Below, in pieces: positions 50,513 to 59,376 of a stretch of 64,000 nucleotides of DNA. The stretch lies in NCBI GenBank assembly GCA_002213445.1, contig NJIE01000018.1, positions 23,739 to 87,738 of the forward strand. Reading direction: 5' to 3'. The notes below the pieces were generated by a model. It was given only the letters and a program-made list of their open reading frames with translations. It made no database searches and was not told the origin of the DNA. The position numbers were made by a program, and so were the translations under genes. This stretch comes from Xenophilus sp. AP218F. Its GTDB lineage: Bacteria > Pseudomonadota > Gammaproteobacteria > Burkholderiales > Chromobacteriaceae. Every line of letters starts with the position of its first letter. The first letter of the stretch is position 1.

Positions 50513-51470
50513 CCTGGGCTACCCCTTGCTGTGGCTGTGGGCTGGCGGCCATCAGCGCTACAACCGGCTGATGGCGCGGCTGGGGCGCAAGCCGCCGGCG
50601 GTGGCCAAGGTGCGCATCCGGCCGGAAACCCATTACCGGCGCGCGTGCGACCAGCTGCGCCGGCTGGACATGGCCCTGCTGTGGCGCTGCTCGCGGCCGC
50701 GGCTGGCCAGGCTGGTGATCGGCTTGTTCGAAACCGCGCTGCGCACGCAGGGCAAGGCTTCGGAGCAGCGCTTTCTGGACGGCCTGCGCCGCGAATGGCT
50801 GCCGCTGGACGACGGCGGCGCGCCGGTCTACCTGGCCGGCGATCCGACGGCCCCGGCGGTGCTGGTGGCGCACGGCTGGGAAGGCCGCGCCGGCATGATG
50901 CAGACGGTGTGCCAGCCGCTGCTGGACGCCGGCTACCGCATCATTCTGCCCGAGCTGTACGCCCATGGCGGGGCAGACGGACGAAGCGTCTCGTTTTTCG
51001 CGCTGGCGAACCAGTTGCGGCGGGTGGAAGCGCGCTACGGTCCGGCGCATTGCGTGGTGGGACACTCCGCCGGCGGGCTGATCGCGGCGCTGGCGATACA
51101 GGATGGTCTGCGTTGCCGGCGGCTGGCGACGATAGGCGCGCCGTTCAGCCTGCGTCGCCTGCTGCGCCGCCATTTCGACCTGTGCCGGCTGTCCGCCGCG
51201 CAGCAAGCCTACTGTCTGGGGAGTTACCGGGCGCGCTACGGGCTGAGCGAGGCGGACCTGGACGCCGGACGCTGGGCGTCGATCGCCCAACCCTGGCTGG
51301 TTTGCCACGACCGTTACGATCAGACGGTGCCGCTGGCCGAGGCCGAGGCGGCGGCGCTGGCCCCCGGCGCCAGGCTGTGCCTGACCCGCGGCGGCGGCCA
51401 CCTGGGCGTGCTGCGCAACCCGCAGCTGCTGGCGGCGCTGCGGGCCTTCGTCGACGAGGAGCGGCCATGA
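50502..51470 (+). CDS. Alpha/beta hydrolase
   Basis: 322 residues. Nucleophile elbow GHSAGG with Ser189, Asp in CHDRYDQTVP and His in RGGGHLGVLR form a complete triad. The oxyanion/HGWE loop is LVAHGWEGRAGMM. The N-terminal ~110 residues are basic and helical. It may release or cyclise the carrier-bound product as a thioesterase, or hydrolyse an ester or amide protecting group. It overlaps the MATE gene by 11 bp and the next by ATGA. Confidence 0.83.
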   Translation: MMHSLGYPLLWLWAGGHQRYNRLMARLGRKPPAVAKVRIRPETHYRRACDQLRRLDMALLWRCSRPRLARLVIGLFETALRTQGKASEQRFLDGLRREWLPLDDGGAPVYLAGDPTAPAVLVAHGWEGRAGMMQTVCQPLLDAGYRIILPELYAHGGADGRSVSFFALANQLRRVEARYGPAHCVVGHSAGGLIAALAIQDGLRCRRLATIGAPFSLRRLLRRHFDLCRLSAAQQAYCLGSYRARYGLSEADLDAGRWASIAQPWLVCHDRYDQTVPLAEAEAAALAPGARLCLTRGGGHLGVLRNPQLLAALRAFVDEERP

Positions 51471-52402
51471 ATCCGCTGCGCATCGTCGATATCGGCGCGC
51501 ATGTGCCGGCCAGCCGCCAGACCGTGGCCGAGGCGGCGCGCGAACTGGCCTTGCCGGCGATGGAAGGCCGGCTGTTCGAGCGTTTCTACGGCCTGTCCTC
51601 CCTGCCTTACGAAGCCGGCGGCAGCTTGTGGTCGCTGCATCAGCCGGCGGTGGCGGCGCTGGCGGCGCGCCATCCGGAGCTGGGCCGGAGTCTGGACCTG
51701 ATCGTCTTCACTCACACCCTGCCGGCGATCACGCCCCTGCATGGCGGCCGGCTGGCGGCGCGGCTGGCCGCCATGCTGGATTGCCGGGCGGAGGTGATGG
51801 ACCTGTCGCTGGGCCACTGCGCCACCGCGCTGGCCGCCTTGCCGCTGCTGGCCGCGCGCCTCAAGCCGGGCCGCCAGGCGCTGCTCCTGGCCGGCGAGCG
51901 CGGCTTCCACCCCCAGCTGCGGGTGCTGCCGGCCACCACCATCATGGGCGAGGCTGCTTGCGCGGTGCTGTTGCAGCCGGATGCCGGCGGCTTTCTGGTG
52001 GAGGGCGTGCACGCCCGGCACGACGGCCGCTTCTGCCGCAACAGCGGCCACCAGCGCGAAGCGGACGGACCCGCCTTCGCCGCCCACTACCCGACGCTGC
52101 TGGTGGCGCATCTGCGCGATTCCCTGCGGCGCTTCGGACTGACGGTGGACCAGCTCAAGCTGGTTTTGCCGCACAACGTCAACGCGCCGTCCTGGCAAGC
52201 CGCGCTGCGGCAGTTGGCATGGCCGCAGGACAAGCTGTACCTCGACAACATCGCGCGTTACGGCCACTGCTTCGGCGCGGACCCTTTCCTCAACTTGCGG
52301 CACGCCCTCGCCGAAGGGCGGCTGGCGCGCGGCGACCGGGCCTTGCTGGTCGCGGTGGGGATGGGCGCCACGCTGGCGTCGGCCTTGGTGCGCCTGATCT
52401 GA
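51467..52402 (+). CDS. KAS III-like condensing enzyme 2
   Basis: 311 residues. Nucleophile Cys118 lies in SLGHCATALAAL; histidine H236 in LPHNVNAPSW is retained. The third position reads RYGHCFGADPFLNL, with His where FabH has Asn. The N-terminus (MNPLRIVDIGAHVPASRQTV) is typical for the family, and GERGFHPQLRV resembles the KAS III dimer strand. A gap of 50 bp and a GGAGA site separate it from ACP 2. Likely condenses or transfers an acyl group to or from an ACP. Confidence 0.78.
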   Translation: MNPLRIVDIGAHVPASRQTVAEAARELALPAMEGRLFERFYGLSSLPYEAGGSLWSLHQPAVAALAARHPELGRSLDLIVFTHTLPAITPLHGGRLAARLAAMLDCRAEVMDLSLGHCATALAALPLLAARLKPGRQALLLAGERGFHPQLRVLPATTIMGEAACAVLLQPDAGGFLVEGVHARHDGRFCRNSGHQREADGPAFAAHYPTLLVAHLRDSLRRFGLTVDQLKLVLPHNVNAPSWQAALRQLAWPQDKLYLDNIARYGHCFGADPFLNLRHALAEGRLARGDRALLVAVGMGATLASALVRLI

Positions 52403-52452
52403 AGTTTTGGCGGAGAACCGCGGCCGATCGCCGGCCGCATAGGGAGAACGAT

Positions 52453-52755
52453 ATGCAAGACGCAATGAGTACCGAAGCGCGGTTGCTGCGCGAGGCTTGG
52501 CGGCTGGCCGGGCTGCCGGCGGACAAAGAGGCGGCGCTGAACGCCGGCGCGGCCCTGTACGGCGCGGGCGGCCTGCTCGATTCGATAGGCGTGGTCAGCC
52601 TGATCGCGGCGCTGGCCGAGCTGCTGGAAAACGAAAGCGGGCAGGGCGACAGCCTGCTCGATCGCATCGACGCCGAGCTGCTGTCCCGCTTCGGCGACCG
52701 CGACAGCCTGCTGGATTGGCTGGGCGAACACCTGACGGAGGCCGCCGATGCTTGA
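52453..52755 (+). CDS. Acyl carrier protein 2
   Basis: 100 residues. The phosphopantetheine Ser44 lies in GGLLDSIGVVSLIAAL. Helices flank it (EARLLREAWRLAGLPADKEA; LAELLENESGQGDSLLDRID). AGGGAGA lies 6 bp before the ATG. The stop codon lies within the next gene, the PLP decarboxylase (8-bp overlap), so this carrier probably bears the substrate of that enzyme, as BtrI does for BtrK in butirosin biosynthesis. Confidence 0.88.
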   Translation: MQDAMSTEARLLREAWRLAGLPADKEAALNAGAALYGAGGLLDSIGVVSLIAALAELLENESGQGDSLLDRIDAELLSRFGDRDSLLDWLGEHLTEAADA

Positions 52756-54061
52756 ACCGCATCTGACCCGGGAGGGCGTGGAAGGACTGAGCTGGGAAGC
52801 GCTGGCGCGCATCGCCGGCACGCCGTTTTACGCCTACAGCGCGGCCGCGCTGCGCGACAACCTGGCGCGCCTGCGCCGCCATCTGCCGCCGGCGCTGAAT
52901 CTGCTGTATTCACTCAAGGCCAATCCCAACCGCAGCCTGGTGCAAAAGCTGCGCGAGCAGGGCGTGGGCTGCGAGGTGTGCTCGCTGGCCGAGCTGGAAA
53001 CCGTGCTGCTGGCCGGCGCGCGCCCGGAACATATCCTGTTCGTGGGGCCGGGCAAATCCGAACAGGAGCTGGCGCGCTGCGTCGAGCTGGGCATCAAGGC
53101 GGTGGTGGCCGAATCGGAACAGGAGCTGGACAAGCTGCAAGCGCTGGCGGCGGCGGCCGGCAAGATCCAGACGGTGGGCCTGCGCGTCAATCCCGATTTC
53201 CAGGGCAGCAAGGCGCGGCTGGTGATGGGCGGCAAGCCGCGCCAGTTCGGCATCGACGAAGCGCGTCTGGCCGGCCTCCTGGCGCGGCGGGACGAGTATC
53301 CGGCGCTGCGCTTCGCCGGCCTGCACATCTATATGGGCACCCGCATCCTGGACGCGCAGGCGGTGGCCGACAACACCGGCAACATCCTGGAACTGGCCCG
53401 CGCCTTGTCGACCGGAGGCTGGCGGCCGGATTTCATCGATATCGGCGGCGGCCTGGGCGTGCCTTACTTCGAGAAGGAGCGCGAGCTGGATCTGGCCGCG
53501 CTGGGCGCGGCGCTGGCGCCGCTGATCGCCGCCCAGCGCCAGGCGATGCCGGATACCGAGCTGTACATGGAGCTGGGCCGCTTCCTGGTGGCCGATTGCG
53601 GCGTGTTCGTCACCGCCGTGCGCTACACCAAGTGGTCCAAGGGCCAGCGTTTCGCGGTGTGCGACGGCGGGTCCAACTGCCATAGCGCGGCGGCCGGCGG
53701 CGGCAGCATGCTGCGCCGCAACTTTCCCCTGGCCAAGCTGGGCGCGGCCGGCGGCGAGCCGGAAACCTACACCCTCAGCGGCCCCTTGTGCACGCCGACG
53801 GACGTGATCGGCGAACAGGTCGCGCTGCCGCCGCTGCGGCCGGGCGACCTGATCGGCATTTTCCGCTCCGGCGCTTACGGCGCCACCGCTTCGCCGGTGC
53901 AGTTCCTCAGCTTCGGCCACCCGGCCGAGGTGCTGGTGGACGGCGAGACGGTGTGGCAGGTGCGCGCCCGCGACCAGTTGCAGCGCATGCTGGCCGAGCA
54001 ACAGCCGCGGCTGTTGCGCGCCGCCGACGAACAGGAGGCCGCCGATGCGCTTGTGTGCTGA
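52748..54061 (+). CDS. Fold-type III PLP decarboxylase, BtrK/DAP-decarboxylase-like
   Basis: 437 residues. The PLP lysine is Lys57 in LLYSLKANPN. The glycine-rich phosphate loop is DIGGGLGVPYF. The active-site cysteine segment is GPLCTPTDV, and the tyrosine near the end lies in RSGAYGATASP. The fold matches diaminopimelate and ornithine decarboxylases. Placement right after ACP 2 and inside a carrier-protein pathway suggests that it decarboxylates a carrier-bound amino acid, like BtrK, rather than free diaminopimelate. The stop overlaps the second dehydrogenase start by 17 bp. Confidence 0.87.
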   Translation: MLEPHLTREGVEGLSWEALARIAGTPFYAYSAAALRDNLARLRRHLPPALNLLYSLKANPNRSLVQKLREQGVGCEVCSLAELETVLLAGARPEHILFVGPGKSEQELARCVELGIKAVVAESEQELDKLQALAAAAGKIQTVGLRVNPDFQGSKARLVMGGKPRQFGIDEARLAGLLARRDEYPALRFAGLHIYMGTRILDAQAVADNTGNILELARALSTGGWRPDFIDIGGGLGVPYFEKERELDLAALGAALAPLIAAQRQAMPDTELYMELGRFLVADCGVFVTAVRYTKWSKGQRFAVCDGGSNCHSAAAGGGSMLRRNFPLAKLGAAGGEPETYTLSGPLCTPTDVIGEQVALPPLRPGDLIGIFRSGAYGATASPVQFLSFGHPAEVLVDGETVWQVRARDQLQRMLAEQQPRLLRAADEQEAADALVC

Positions 54062-55187
54062 ACGGGTCTTGCCCGAGCTGGAGCCGATCGGCGAGGCCTT
54101 CCGCGAGCGCTGCGGCCTGCTGGAGCGCTTGCCCGGCGCGCTGGACGCGCTGTGGGACGAGTCGCCGCTGTTGCGCGCCATCGCCTGCATCGGCCTGCCC
54201 GCCGAATACAACCCCCATCCGCTGGCCCTGGCCGGCGCGACGGACGGCGGCTGCCCGTACCCGCTGCATCTGGCCATCATCGAGCAGCTGTCGCGCTTCG
54301 ACGCCAACGGGCTGATGGCCCTGCCCGGCGCGTCGCTGTCCACCCGCGCGGTGCTGGAGCTGGGCGACGCGGCGCAGCAGCGCCGCTTCTTCGAGCGCTT
54401 TCTGGACGGGCCGCACTGGACCTTTTTCGCGGTGAGCGAGCCGGAAGTCGGCTCGGACGCGAGCCAGGTGCGCTCCGGCTGGCGCATGGACGAGGACGGC
54501 GGCGTGCGCATCCGCGCCGACAAGATGCTGATCGGCGGCGTGACCCGCGCCAGCGTCGGCGTGCTCTATCTGGCCGGGCCGGAAGGCGCCGCGCCCAGGC
54601 TGGCGATGTTCGAGCCGGGCGCGCATCCGGGCCGGGTGGAAACCAGCCTGCTGCCCAGCCTTGGCTTGCGCGGCGCGGGCATCGGCCGCTTGCGCATCGA
54701 CGATTGCCGCTTGCCGGCCGACGCCTTGCTCGGCGGCCACCTGCGCGGCCTGCAACAGGGCCTCAACGGGCTGACGCGGGTATTCGAACGCCACCGCCCG
54801 ATGGTGGCGGCCATGGCGCTGGGCACCGCCCGCGGCCTGCTGGACGGCCTGCGCGAACACGGCGCGACCGGACTGGAGGGCTGGTACCTGCGCTACCGGG
54901 CGCTGGGCCGCATGCTGGACGAGGTGGCCGAGCGCTACCAGCGCGGCGAGAGCCGGCCGGCGGCTACCAGCCAGATCAAGTTCCTGGCCACCGAGTTCGC
55001 CGAGCGGACGGCTCGGTTGCTGGCGCACCGCTTGCCGCCCGAGGCCTGGCTGCGCGGCGGAAGGTGGCGTCGCCGCTACCGCGACGCCTTCGCGTTCGAA
55101 TACATGGAAGGCACCCGCTTCATCCACCTGCAGCACGCCGCGCGGGCGTTCCGGCCGCAAGGAGGCCGCCATGGCGTTGACGCTTGA
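54045..55187 (+). CDS. Acyl-CoA dehydrogenase-like flavoprotein 2
   Basis: 380 residues, similar in length and layout to 47505-48647. WTFFAVSEPEVGSDASQVRS marks the FAD/substrate beta domain. The C-terminal helical domain ends FAFEYMEGTRFIHLQHAARA, where the first enzyme has FEYTEGTRFIHWQNAAAGF. Two related flavoenzymes imply two desaturation or oxidation steps. It follows the decarboxylase, so an amine-bearing carrier-bound intermediate may be oxidised here. Confidence 0.82.
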   Translation: MRLCAERVLPELEPIGEAFRERCGLLERLPGALDALWDESPLLRAIACIGLPAEYNPHPLALAGATDGGCPYPLHLAIIEQLSRFDANGLMALPGASLSTRAVLELGDAAQQRRFFERFLDGPHWTFFAVSEPEVGSDASQVRSGWRMDEDGGVRIRADKMLIGGVTRASVGVLYLAGPEGAAPRLAMFEPGAHPGRVETSLLPSLGLRGAGIGRLRIDDCRLPADALLGGHLRGLQQGLNGLTRVFERHRPMVAAMALGTARGLLDGLREHGATGLEGWYLRYRALGRMLDEVAERYQRGESRPAATSQIKFLATEFAERTARLLAHRLPPEAWLRGGRWRRRYRDAFAFEYMEGTRFIHLQHAARAFRPQGGRHGVDA

Positions 55188-56010
55188 ACATCTGGATTGC
55201 CGGGCGTTCGACGGGCTGGAGCCTGTCGATCCGGCCTGGCTGGAGGAGCGCGATTACTGGGAAAGCTACATCGCCGCGCTGTACCGCTCCAACGGCCTGC
55301 CGTGGAGCGAGGCGGACAGCAATGTCGACGTCTGGCTGCGCGCGCCGGATCGCGCGCCCTTCATCATGATGGCGGAGCGGCTGCTGCCGGCGCTGCGCGC
55401 CGGCCGCGACCTGAGCCGGGTGGCGCTGGCCATCGTGGCGCACTGGACGCCGGATCTGCATCTGGGCACCTCGGTCAGCAACTATCTGCTGCACGAACTG
55501 GGCCTGGAGACGGCGCTGGGTTTCGCCATCAGCGAGCGCGGCCTGTCCGCGCCGCTGTTCGCCGCCGATTGCGCCGAGCGCTATCTGCAGCCCGGGCAGC
55601 AGGCGCTGATCCTGATCGCCGACCAGAAACATCTGCTGTACCGCAGTCCGGATTTCCAGCCGGACGCCGTGCGCAACAGCGCCAGTCTGCTGCTCCTGGA
55701 GCGCGACGGTCCCGGCCGGCCGCTGGCGGGCTATCGCCGGCAATTGCTGACGGCGGGGGCAACCGTCTCCGACGCGCTGGGCCTGTTGCGCGCCGGCTGG
55801 CCGGCGTGGCCGGACGCGGCGACGTTGATCGCCGATCCGGCTTTGCTCGCCGCCAGCGGCTGGCGCGGCCCGGCGCGCCCGTTCGACCCGGCCTGGCTGT
55901 GCAGCGCGCCCTTCGCCGAGCTCGGCGGCGTCGCCGGCCCGGCCGTGCTGTTGCAGGCGGACGGAGACGCGATCTACGCGCTGGCGGCGGGGGAGGCGGC
56001 ATGCGGATAA
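55171..56010 (+). CDS. KAS III-like protein lacking the nucleophile (PqsB-like partner)
   Basis: 279 residues with a thiolase-type fold (LSRVALAIVAHWTPDLHLGT, HELGLETALGFAISERGLSA, YLQPGQQALILIADQKHLLY). At the nucleophile position the sequence reads AISERG, with Ser121 in place of Cys, and no LPHxxN motif follows. It overlaps the complete enzyme at 56001 by 10 bp. This resembles PqsB/PqsC, where an inactive subunit pairs with a catalytic one. I infer a heterodimer. Confidence 0.65.
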   Translation: MALTLEHLDCRAFDGLEPVDPAWLEERDYWESYIAALYRSNGLPWSEADSNVDVWLRAPDRAPFIMMAERLLPALRAGRDLSRVALAIVAHWTPDLHLGTSVSNYLLHELGLETALGFAISERGLSAPLFAADCAERYLQPGQQALILIADQKHLLYRSPDFQPDAVRNSASLLLLERDGPGRPLAGYRRQLLTAGATVSDALGLLRAGWPAWPDAATLIADPALLAASGWRGPARPFDPAWLCSAPFAELGGVAGPAVLLQADGDAIYALAAGEAACG

Positions 56011-56876
56011 ACCGTTTGCTGTGCCATGTTCCGTCGCGCCGGCTGCCGGGCGCGGACATCCTGGCCGCCGCCGGCGAGAGCCGCGCGCAGGCGCGCATCT
56101 TCGGCAAATTGTTCGGCTTCGAATCGGCGGCGGCCTACGCCTCGCCGGCAGAGGTTGAAACCGCCTGGCTCGAACTGTTCGGGCAGATCGGTGCGGCGGC
56201 CGCGCCGGACGCGGTGATCGAAGTGCGCGGCCTGCCCTTGCCGGCGAGCCTGCCCGAGCATCCGGCGCTGGCCGGCGCGCGGCGTTTCCGCATCGACCAG
56301 TTCAACTGCGCAGGCCTGTTCTGGGGGCTGGATCTGGCCGAGCGGCTGCTGCGGCAGGGCCGCGCCCGGCGCGTGCTGCTGCTGGCGGGCGAGGACAGCA
56401 GCGCCTTGCCTCCGGCGCATCGCTACTGGGCGGGCTGCACCCTGATCGGCGACGCCTGCGCCGCGCTGCTGCTGGACGCGGAGCCGGGCGGGGCGCGCCT
56501 GGAGCGGCCGCGGCTGGCGCGGCGCAACCAGCATCACCAGGGACTGTACGGCGCGCCGGAAGAGACGCAGGCCTTCTACCAGGCCCACGACGACATGGTG
56601 GACGCGCTGCTGGCGCAAATCGGTTTCGATGCCGAACGCGACGCGCTGCTGCCGCACAACATCAATCAGCTCAGCTGGGTGCAATACAGCCGCCGCCGCG
56701 GCCTGGCGCTGGAACGGATACGGCGCGATCTCCTGCCGGCTGTCGGCCACTGCTACGCGGCGGACCCGCTGCTGCTGCTGCGCCGCTGGCTGGACGAGGG
56801 CGAAGGCGAGGCGGCGGCGCTGCTGTCCATCGGCCTGGGCGCTTACAGCGGCGCCTGCATGGCGAGGCGCGCGTGA
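56001..56876 (+). CDS. KAS III-like condensing enzyme 3 (PqsC-like partner)
   Basis: 291 residues. Nucleophile Cys103 lies in QFNCAGLFWGLDL; H219 in LPHNINQLSW; third position VGHCYAADPLLLL, with His instead of Asn. It is shorter than FabH, as PqsC-type partners can be. It overlaps the nucleophile-lacking gene upstream and the next KAS III-like gene by a few bases. Likely forms a heterodimer with 55171-56010 and joins an acyl group to an amine or a carbon nucleophile. Confidence 0.76.
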   Translation: MRINRLLCHVPSRRLPGADILAAAGESRAQARIFGKLFGFESAAAYASPAEVETAWLELFGQIGAAAAPDAVIEVRGLPLPASLPEHPALAGARRFRIDQFNCAGLFWGLDLAERLLRQGRARRVLLLAGEDSSALPPAHRYWAGCTLIGDACAALLLDAEPGGARLERPRLARRNQHHQGLYGAPEETQAFYQAHDDMVDALLAQIGFDAERDALLPHNINQLSWVQYSRRRGLALERIRRDLLPAVGHCYAADPLLLLRRWLDEGEGEAAALLSIGLGAYSGACMARRA

Positions 56877-57799
56877 TGCGGGTGCTGGCGATACGGGACA
56901 GCCGCGCGCTGGGGCGGGCCTGGCCGCTTGCCGAGCTTGCCGAGCGTTATCGGCTTTCCGAGCGCGATTACCGCATCTTCTCGCGCTTTCACCGCTTCGA
57001 GAGCGCCTGGCTCGCGCCCGAGGCCGGCTTGCCGCAACTGCTGGCGGCGGCGCTGGACGGCCTGCCGCCGGCCGCGCCGAGCTATCTGTGCTACAGCCAT
57101 TCGCTGCACGACAACAGCGCGCGCGGCGGGCGGCTGCTGGCCGAGCTGGCGCGCCGCTACCGAAGCGCGCCGGAGCGTCTGGCGGTGAGCCAGGGCGCCT
57201 GCGCCTCCGGCGCGCTGGCCCTCAGATGGCTGCAACGGCAGCTGCGGCCGGGCGAGCAGGCGGTATGGCTGGCCGGCGAGAAATGTTTTCACCCGATGGT
57301 GCAGTACGTGGGGCAAACCGCCTGCTTCGGCGAGGCCGCGGCGGCGGTGCTGCTGGAGGCCAGTATCGGACCCGGCTGGCGGCTTGTGCGGGCGGAGAGC
57401 GCCGTCATCGGCGGCTTCGCTTCGCGGCTGGTGGCCACCAGCCGCGAGCAGGAAAACCGCTACGACCACGCTTTTTTGCCGGCGATGGCCGCACTGACGG
57501 CGCGCGCGCTGGCCGGCGCGGGCATCGGGCCGGAGGCGGTCGCCGCCATCCTGCCGTATCACGTCAGCCCGGTCAGTTTCGACCGGCTGGCCGAACTGAG
57601 CGGCATCGGCCGCGAGCGGGTGTTCCGCGAGCACCTCTACCGGCTGGGGCACTGCTTCTGCGCCGACGCCTTCATCAACCTGGGTTCGCCCGCCTTGGGC
57701 GCGGCGCTGACGCCGACCCGGCGCTTCGCGCTGGCGCTGGCCGCCGGCATCACCGGCTCGCTGGGCGCGCTGTTGTTCGAATATCGAGAGGAAGCCTGA
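56876..57799 (+). CDS. KAS III-like condensing enzyme 4
   Basis: 307 residues. Nucleophile Cys109 lies in SQGACASGALAL. The second catalytic segment reads LPYHVSPVSF, in which the usual His is shifted one residue (Tyr-His instead of His-Asn). The third is LGHCFCADAFINL. GEKCFHPMVQY resembles the strand also seen in KAS III-like 1 and 2. ATG 56876 (TGATG junction) is preferred over GTG 56873 in the same frame. It belongs to the same lineage as the other three by shared GHCF-type motif. Confidence 0.76.
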   Translation: MRVLAIRDSRALGRAWPLAELAERYRLSERDYRIFSRFHRFESAWLAPEAGLPQLLAAALDGLPPAAPSYLCYSHSLHDNSARGGRLLAELARRYRSAPERLAVSQGACASGALALRWLQRQLRPGEQAVWLAGEKCFHPMVQYVGQTACFGEAAAAVLLEASIGPGWRLVRAESAVIGGFASRLVATSREQENRYDHAFLPAMAALTARALAGAGIGPEAVAAILPYHVSPVSFDRLAELSGIGRERVFREHLYRLGHCFCADAFINLGSPALGAALTPTRRFALALAAGITGSLGALLFEYREEA

Positions 57800-57801
57800 C
57801 C

Positions 57802-59361
57802 ATGAAGCCAAGCCACAACCTGATTTTGCTGATCGACTACCTGCGCCGCGGCGCGCTGGCGCGCCCGGAGGCAACCGCCTTGCTGGCCGAAGGCCGGGAG
57901 ATGACCTACGCCGAACTGTGGCGCGCCGCGCGCGCGCTGGCCGGCGAAATGGCGCGGCGCGGCGTGCGCCGCGGCGACCGGGTCTTGCTGTTTTTGCCCA
58001 ACTCTCTCGAATACGCGGCGGCGTTCTGGGCGATCCAGTACCTGGGCGCGGCGGCGGTGCCGGTCAGCCCGGACACCAAGGCCGCCAAGCTCGCCTGGAT
58101 GCTGGACGACTGCGAGCCGCGCGCGGCGCTGGCCGACGCCGCCTTGCGCGCCACGCTGGAGGAGGCCGGCGCGGCTTGCCGCCACCGCTTCGAGCGCTTG
58201 TGGCAGGGCGAGGGCGACAGCCTGCTCGGGCCGTGGCCGGAGGCGGCGGATGTCCCGCCCGGCGGCGGCGCGCTGGACCAAGACCTGGCCGCCATCATCT
58301 ATACCTCCGGCTCCACCGGCTTTCCCAAGGGCGTGATGCTCAGCCAGCGCAATATGGTGGCCGCCTCGCAGTCGGTATCGCAATACCTGGGACTGGAGGC
58401 GTCGGACCGCATCCTGTGCGCCATTCCGCTCACCTTCGATTACGGTCTGCACCAGTTGACGATGAGCGCGCTGGTGGGCGCCAGCGTGATCATCGAAGCG
58501 TCGTTCGCCCAGCCGCTATTCACGCTGGCGCGGCTGGTCAGGTTCAAGGCCACCGTCTTCCCCATCGTGCCCACCATGCTGGCGCTATTGGCGCCCATCG
58601 CCGGCCGCTTCGACTTCTCCAGCGTGCGCAAGGTGACCAATACCGCCGCCGCGCTGCACCCGGAGGCGATCGACCAGGCGCGCGCCATCTTCCGCAACGC
58701 CGAGCTGTTTTCCATGTACGGCCTCACCGAATGCCACCGCTGCACCTATCTGCCGCCGGCGCAGCTGGACGCGCGCAAGGGCAGCGTCGGCGTGGCCATT
58801 CCCAATACCGAGTTGTGGCTGGTGGATGAAGCCGGCCGCCGCCATACCCGCGCCGCCGAGGGAGAACTGGTGATCCGCGGCGCCACTGTGATGCGCGGCT
58901 ACTGGAACAACCCGGCCAAAACCGCGGAAAAGCTGCGACCGGGCCCGCTGCCGGGGGAAATGGTGCTCTACACCGGCGACTGGTGCCGGCTGGACGATGA
59001 GGGCTATCTGTATTTCCTGGCGCGGCTGGACGAGGTGCTCAAGGTCAAGGGCGAGAAGGTGGCGCCCAAGGAGATCGAAGCGGTATTGCAGCAACACCCC
59101 GACATCGAACTGGCGGCGGTGATCGGCATCGACCATCCGGTTGACGGTCAGCGGCCGCTGGCCTTCGTCCAGCCGCGGGCCGGCGCGCTCAGCGGCGAGG
59201 CCGACTGGCGCGCCTGGTGCCAGGCGCGGCTGCAGCCTTTCATGCTGCCATCTCGGATTTTGGCGCAGATGGCGTTGCCCAAGAACGGCAACGGCAAGAT
59301 AGACAAGCTGGCGCTGCGCGCCGGCCTGGAAACCGAACCCGCCAGCCCGGCGCTGGCTTGA
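57802..59361 (+). CDS. AMP-forming acyl-CoA/acyl-ACP synthetase-like ligase
   Basis: 519 residues of the ANL superfamily. P-loop IIYTSGSTGFPKGVM near residue 170; A5-like SMYGLTECHRCTYLP; YTGDWCRLDDEGYLYFLARL with hinge Asp; C-terminal catalytic Lys in LPKNGNGKIDKLAL. The start is typical for long- or medium-chain acyl ligases (MTYAELWRAARALAGEMARR). It would adenylate a carboxylic acid and pass it to CoA or, more likely here, to ACP 3 encoded 15 bp downstream. GAGAGGAAG precedes the ATG. Confidence 0.87.
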   Translation: MKPSHNLILLIDYLRRGALARPEATALLAEGREMTYAELWRAARALAGEMARRGVRRGDRVLLFLPNSLEYAAAFWAIQYLGAAAVPVSPDTKAAKLAWMLDDCEPRAALADAALRATLEEAGAACRHRFERLWQGEGDSLLGPWPEAADVPPGGGALDQDLAAIIYTSGSTGFPKGVMLSQRNMVAASQSVSQYLGLEASDRILCAIPLTFDYGLHQLTMSALVGASVIIEASFAQPLFTLARLVRFKATVFPIVPTMLALLAPIAGRFDFSSVRKVTNTAAALHPEAIDQARAIFRNAELFSMYGLTECHRCTYLPPAQLDARKGSVGVAIPNTELWLVDEAGRRHTRAAEGELVIRGATVMRGYWNNPAKTAEKLRPGPLPGEMVLYTGDWCRLDDEGYLYFLARLDEVLKVKGEKVAPKEIEAVLQQHPDIELAAVIGIDHPVDGQRPLAFVQPRAGALSGEADWRAWCQARLQPFMLPSRILAQMALPKNGNGKIDKLALRAGLETEPASPALA

Positions 59362-59376
59362 TCAAGGAAAAGCATC

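Noticed and set aside
52748..54061. Housekeeping lysA (diaminopimelate decarboxylase)
   Set aside because: Same fold, but embedded and overlapping in a carrier-protein operon; BtrK-like function is more consistent, though substrate is unproven.
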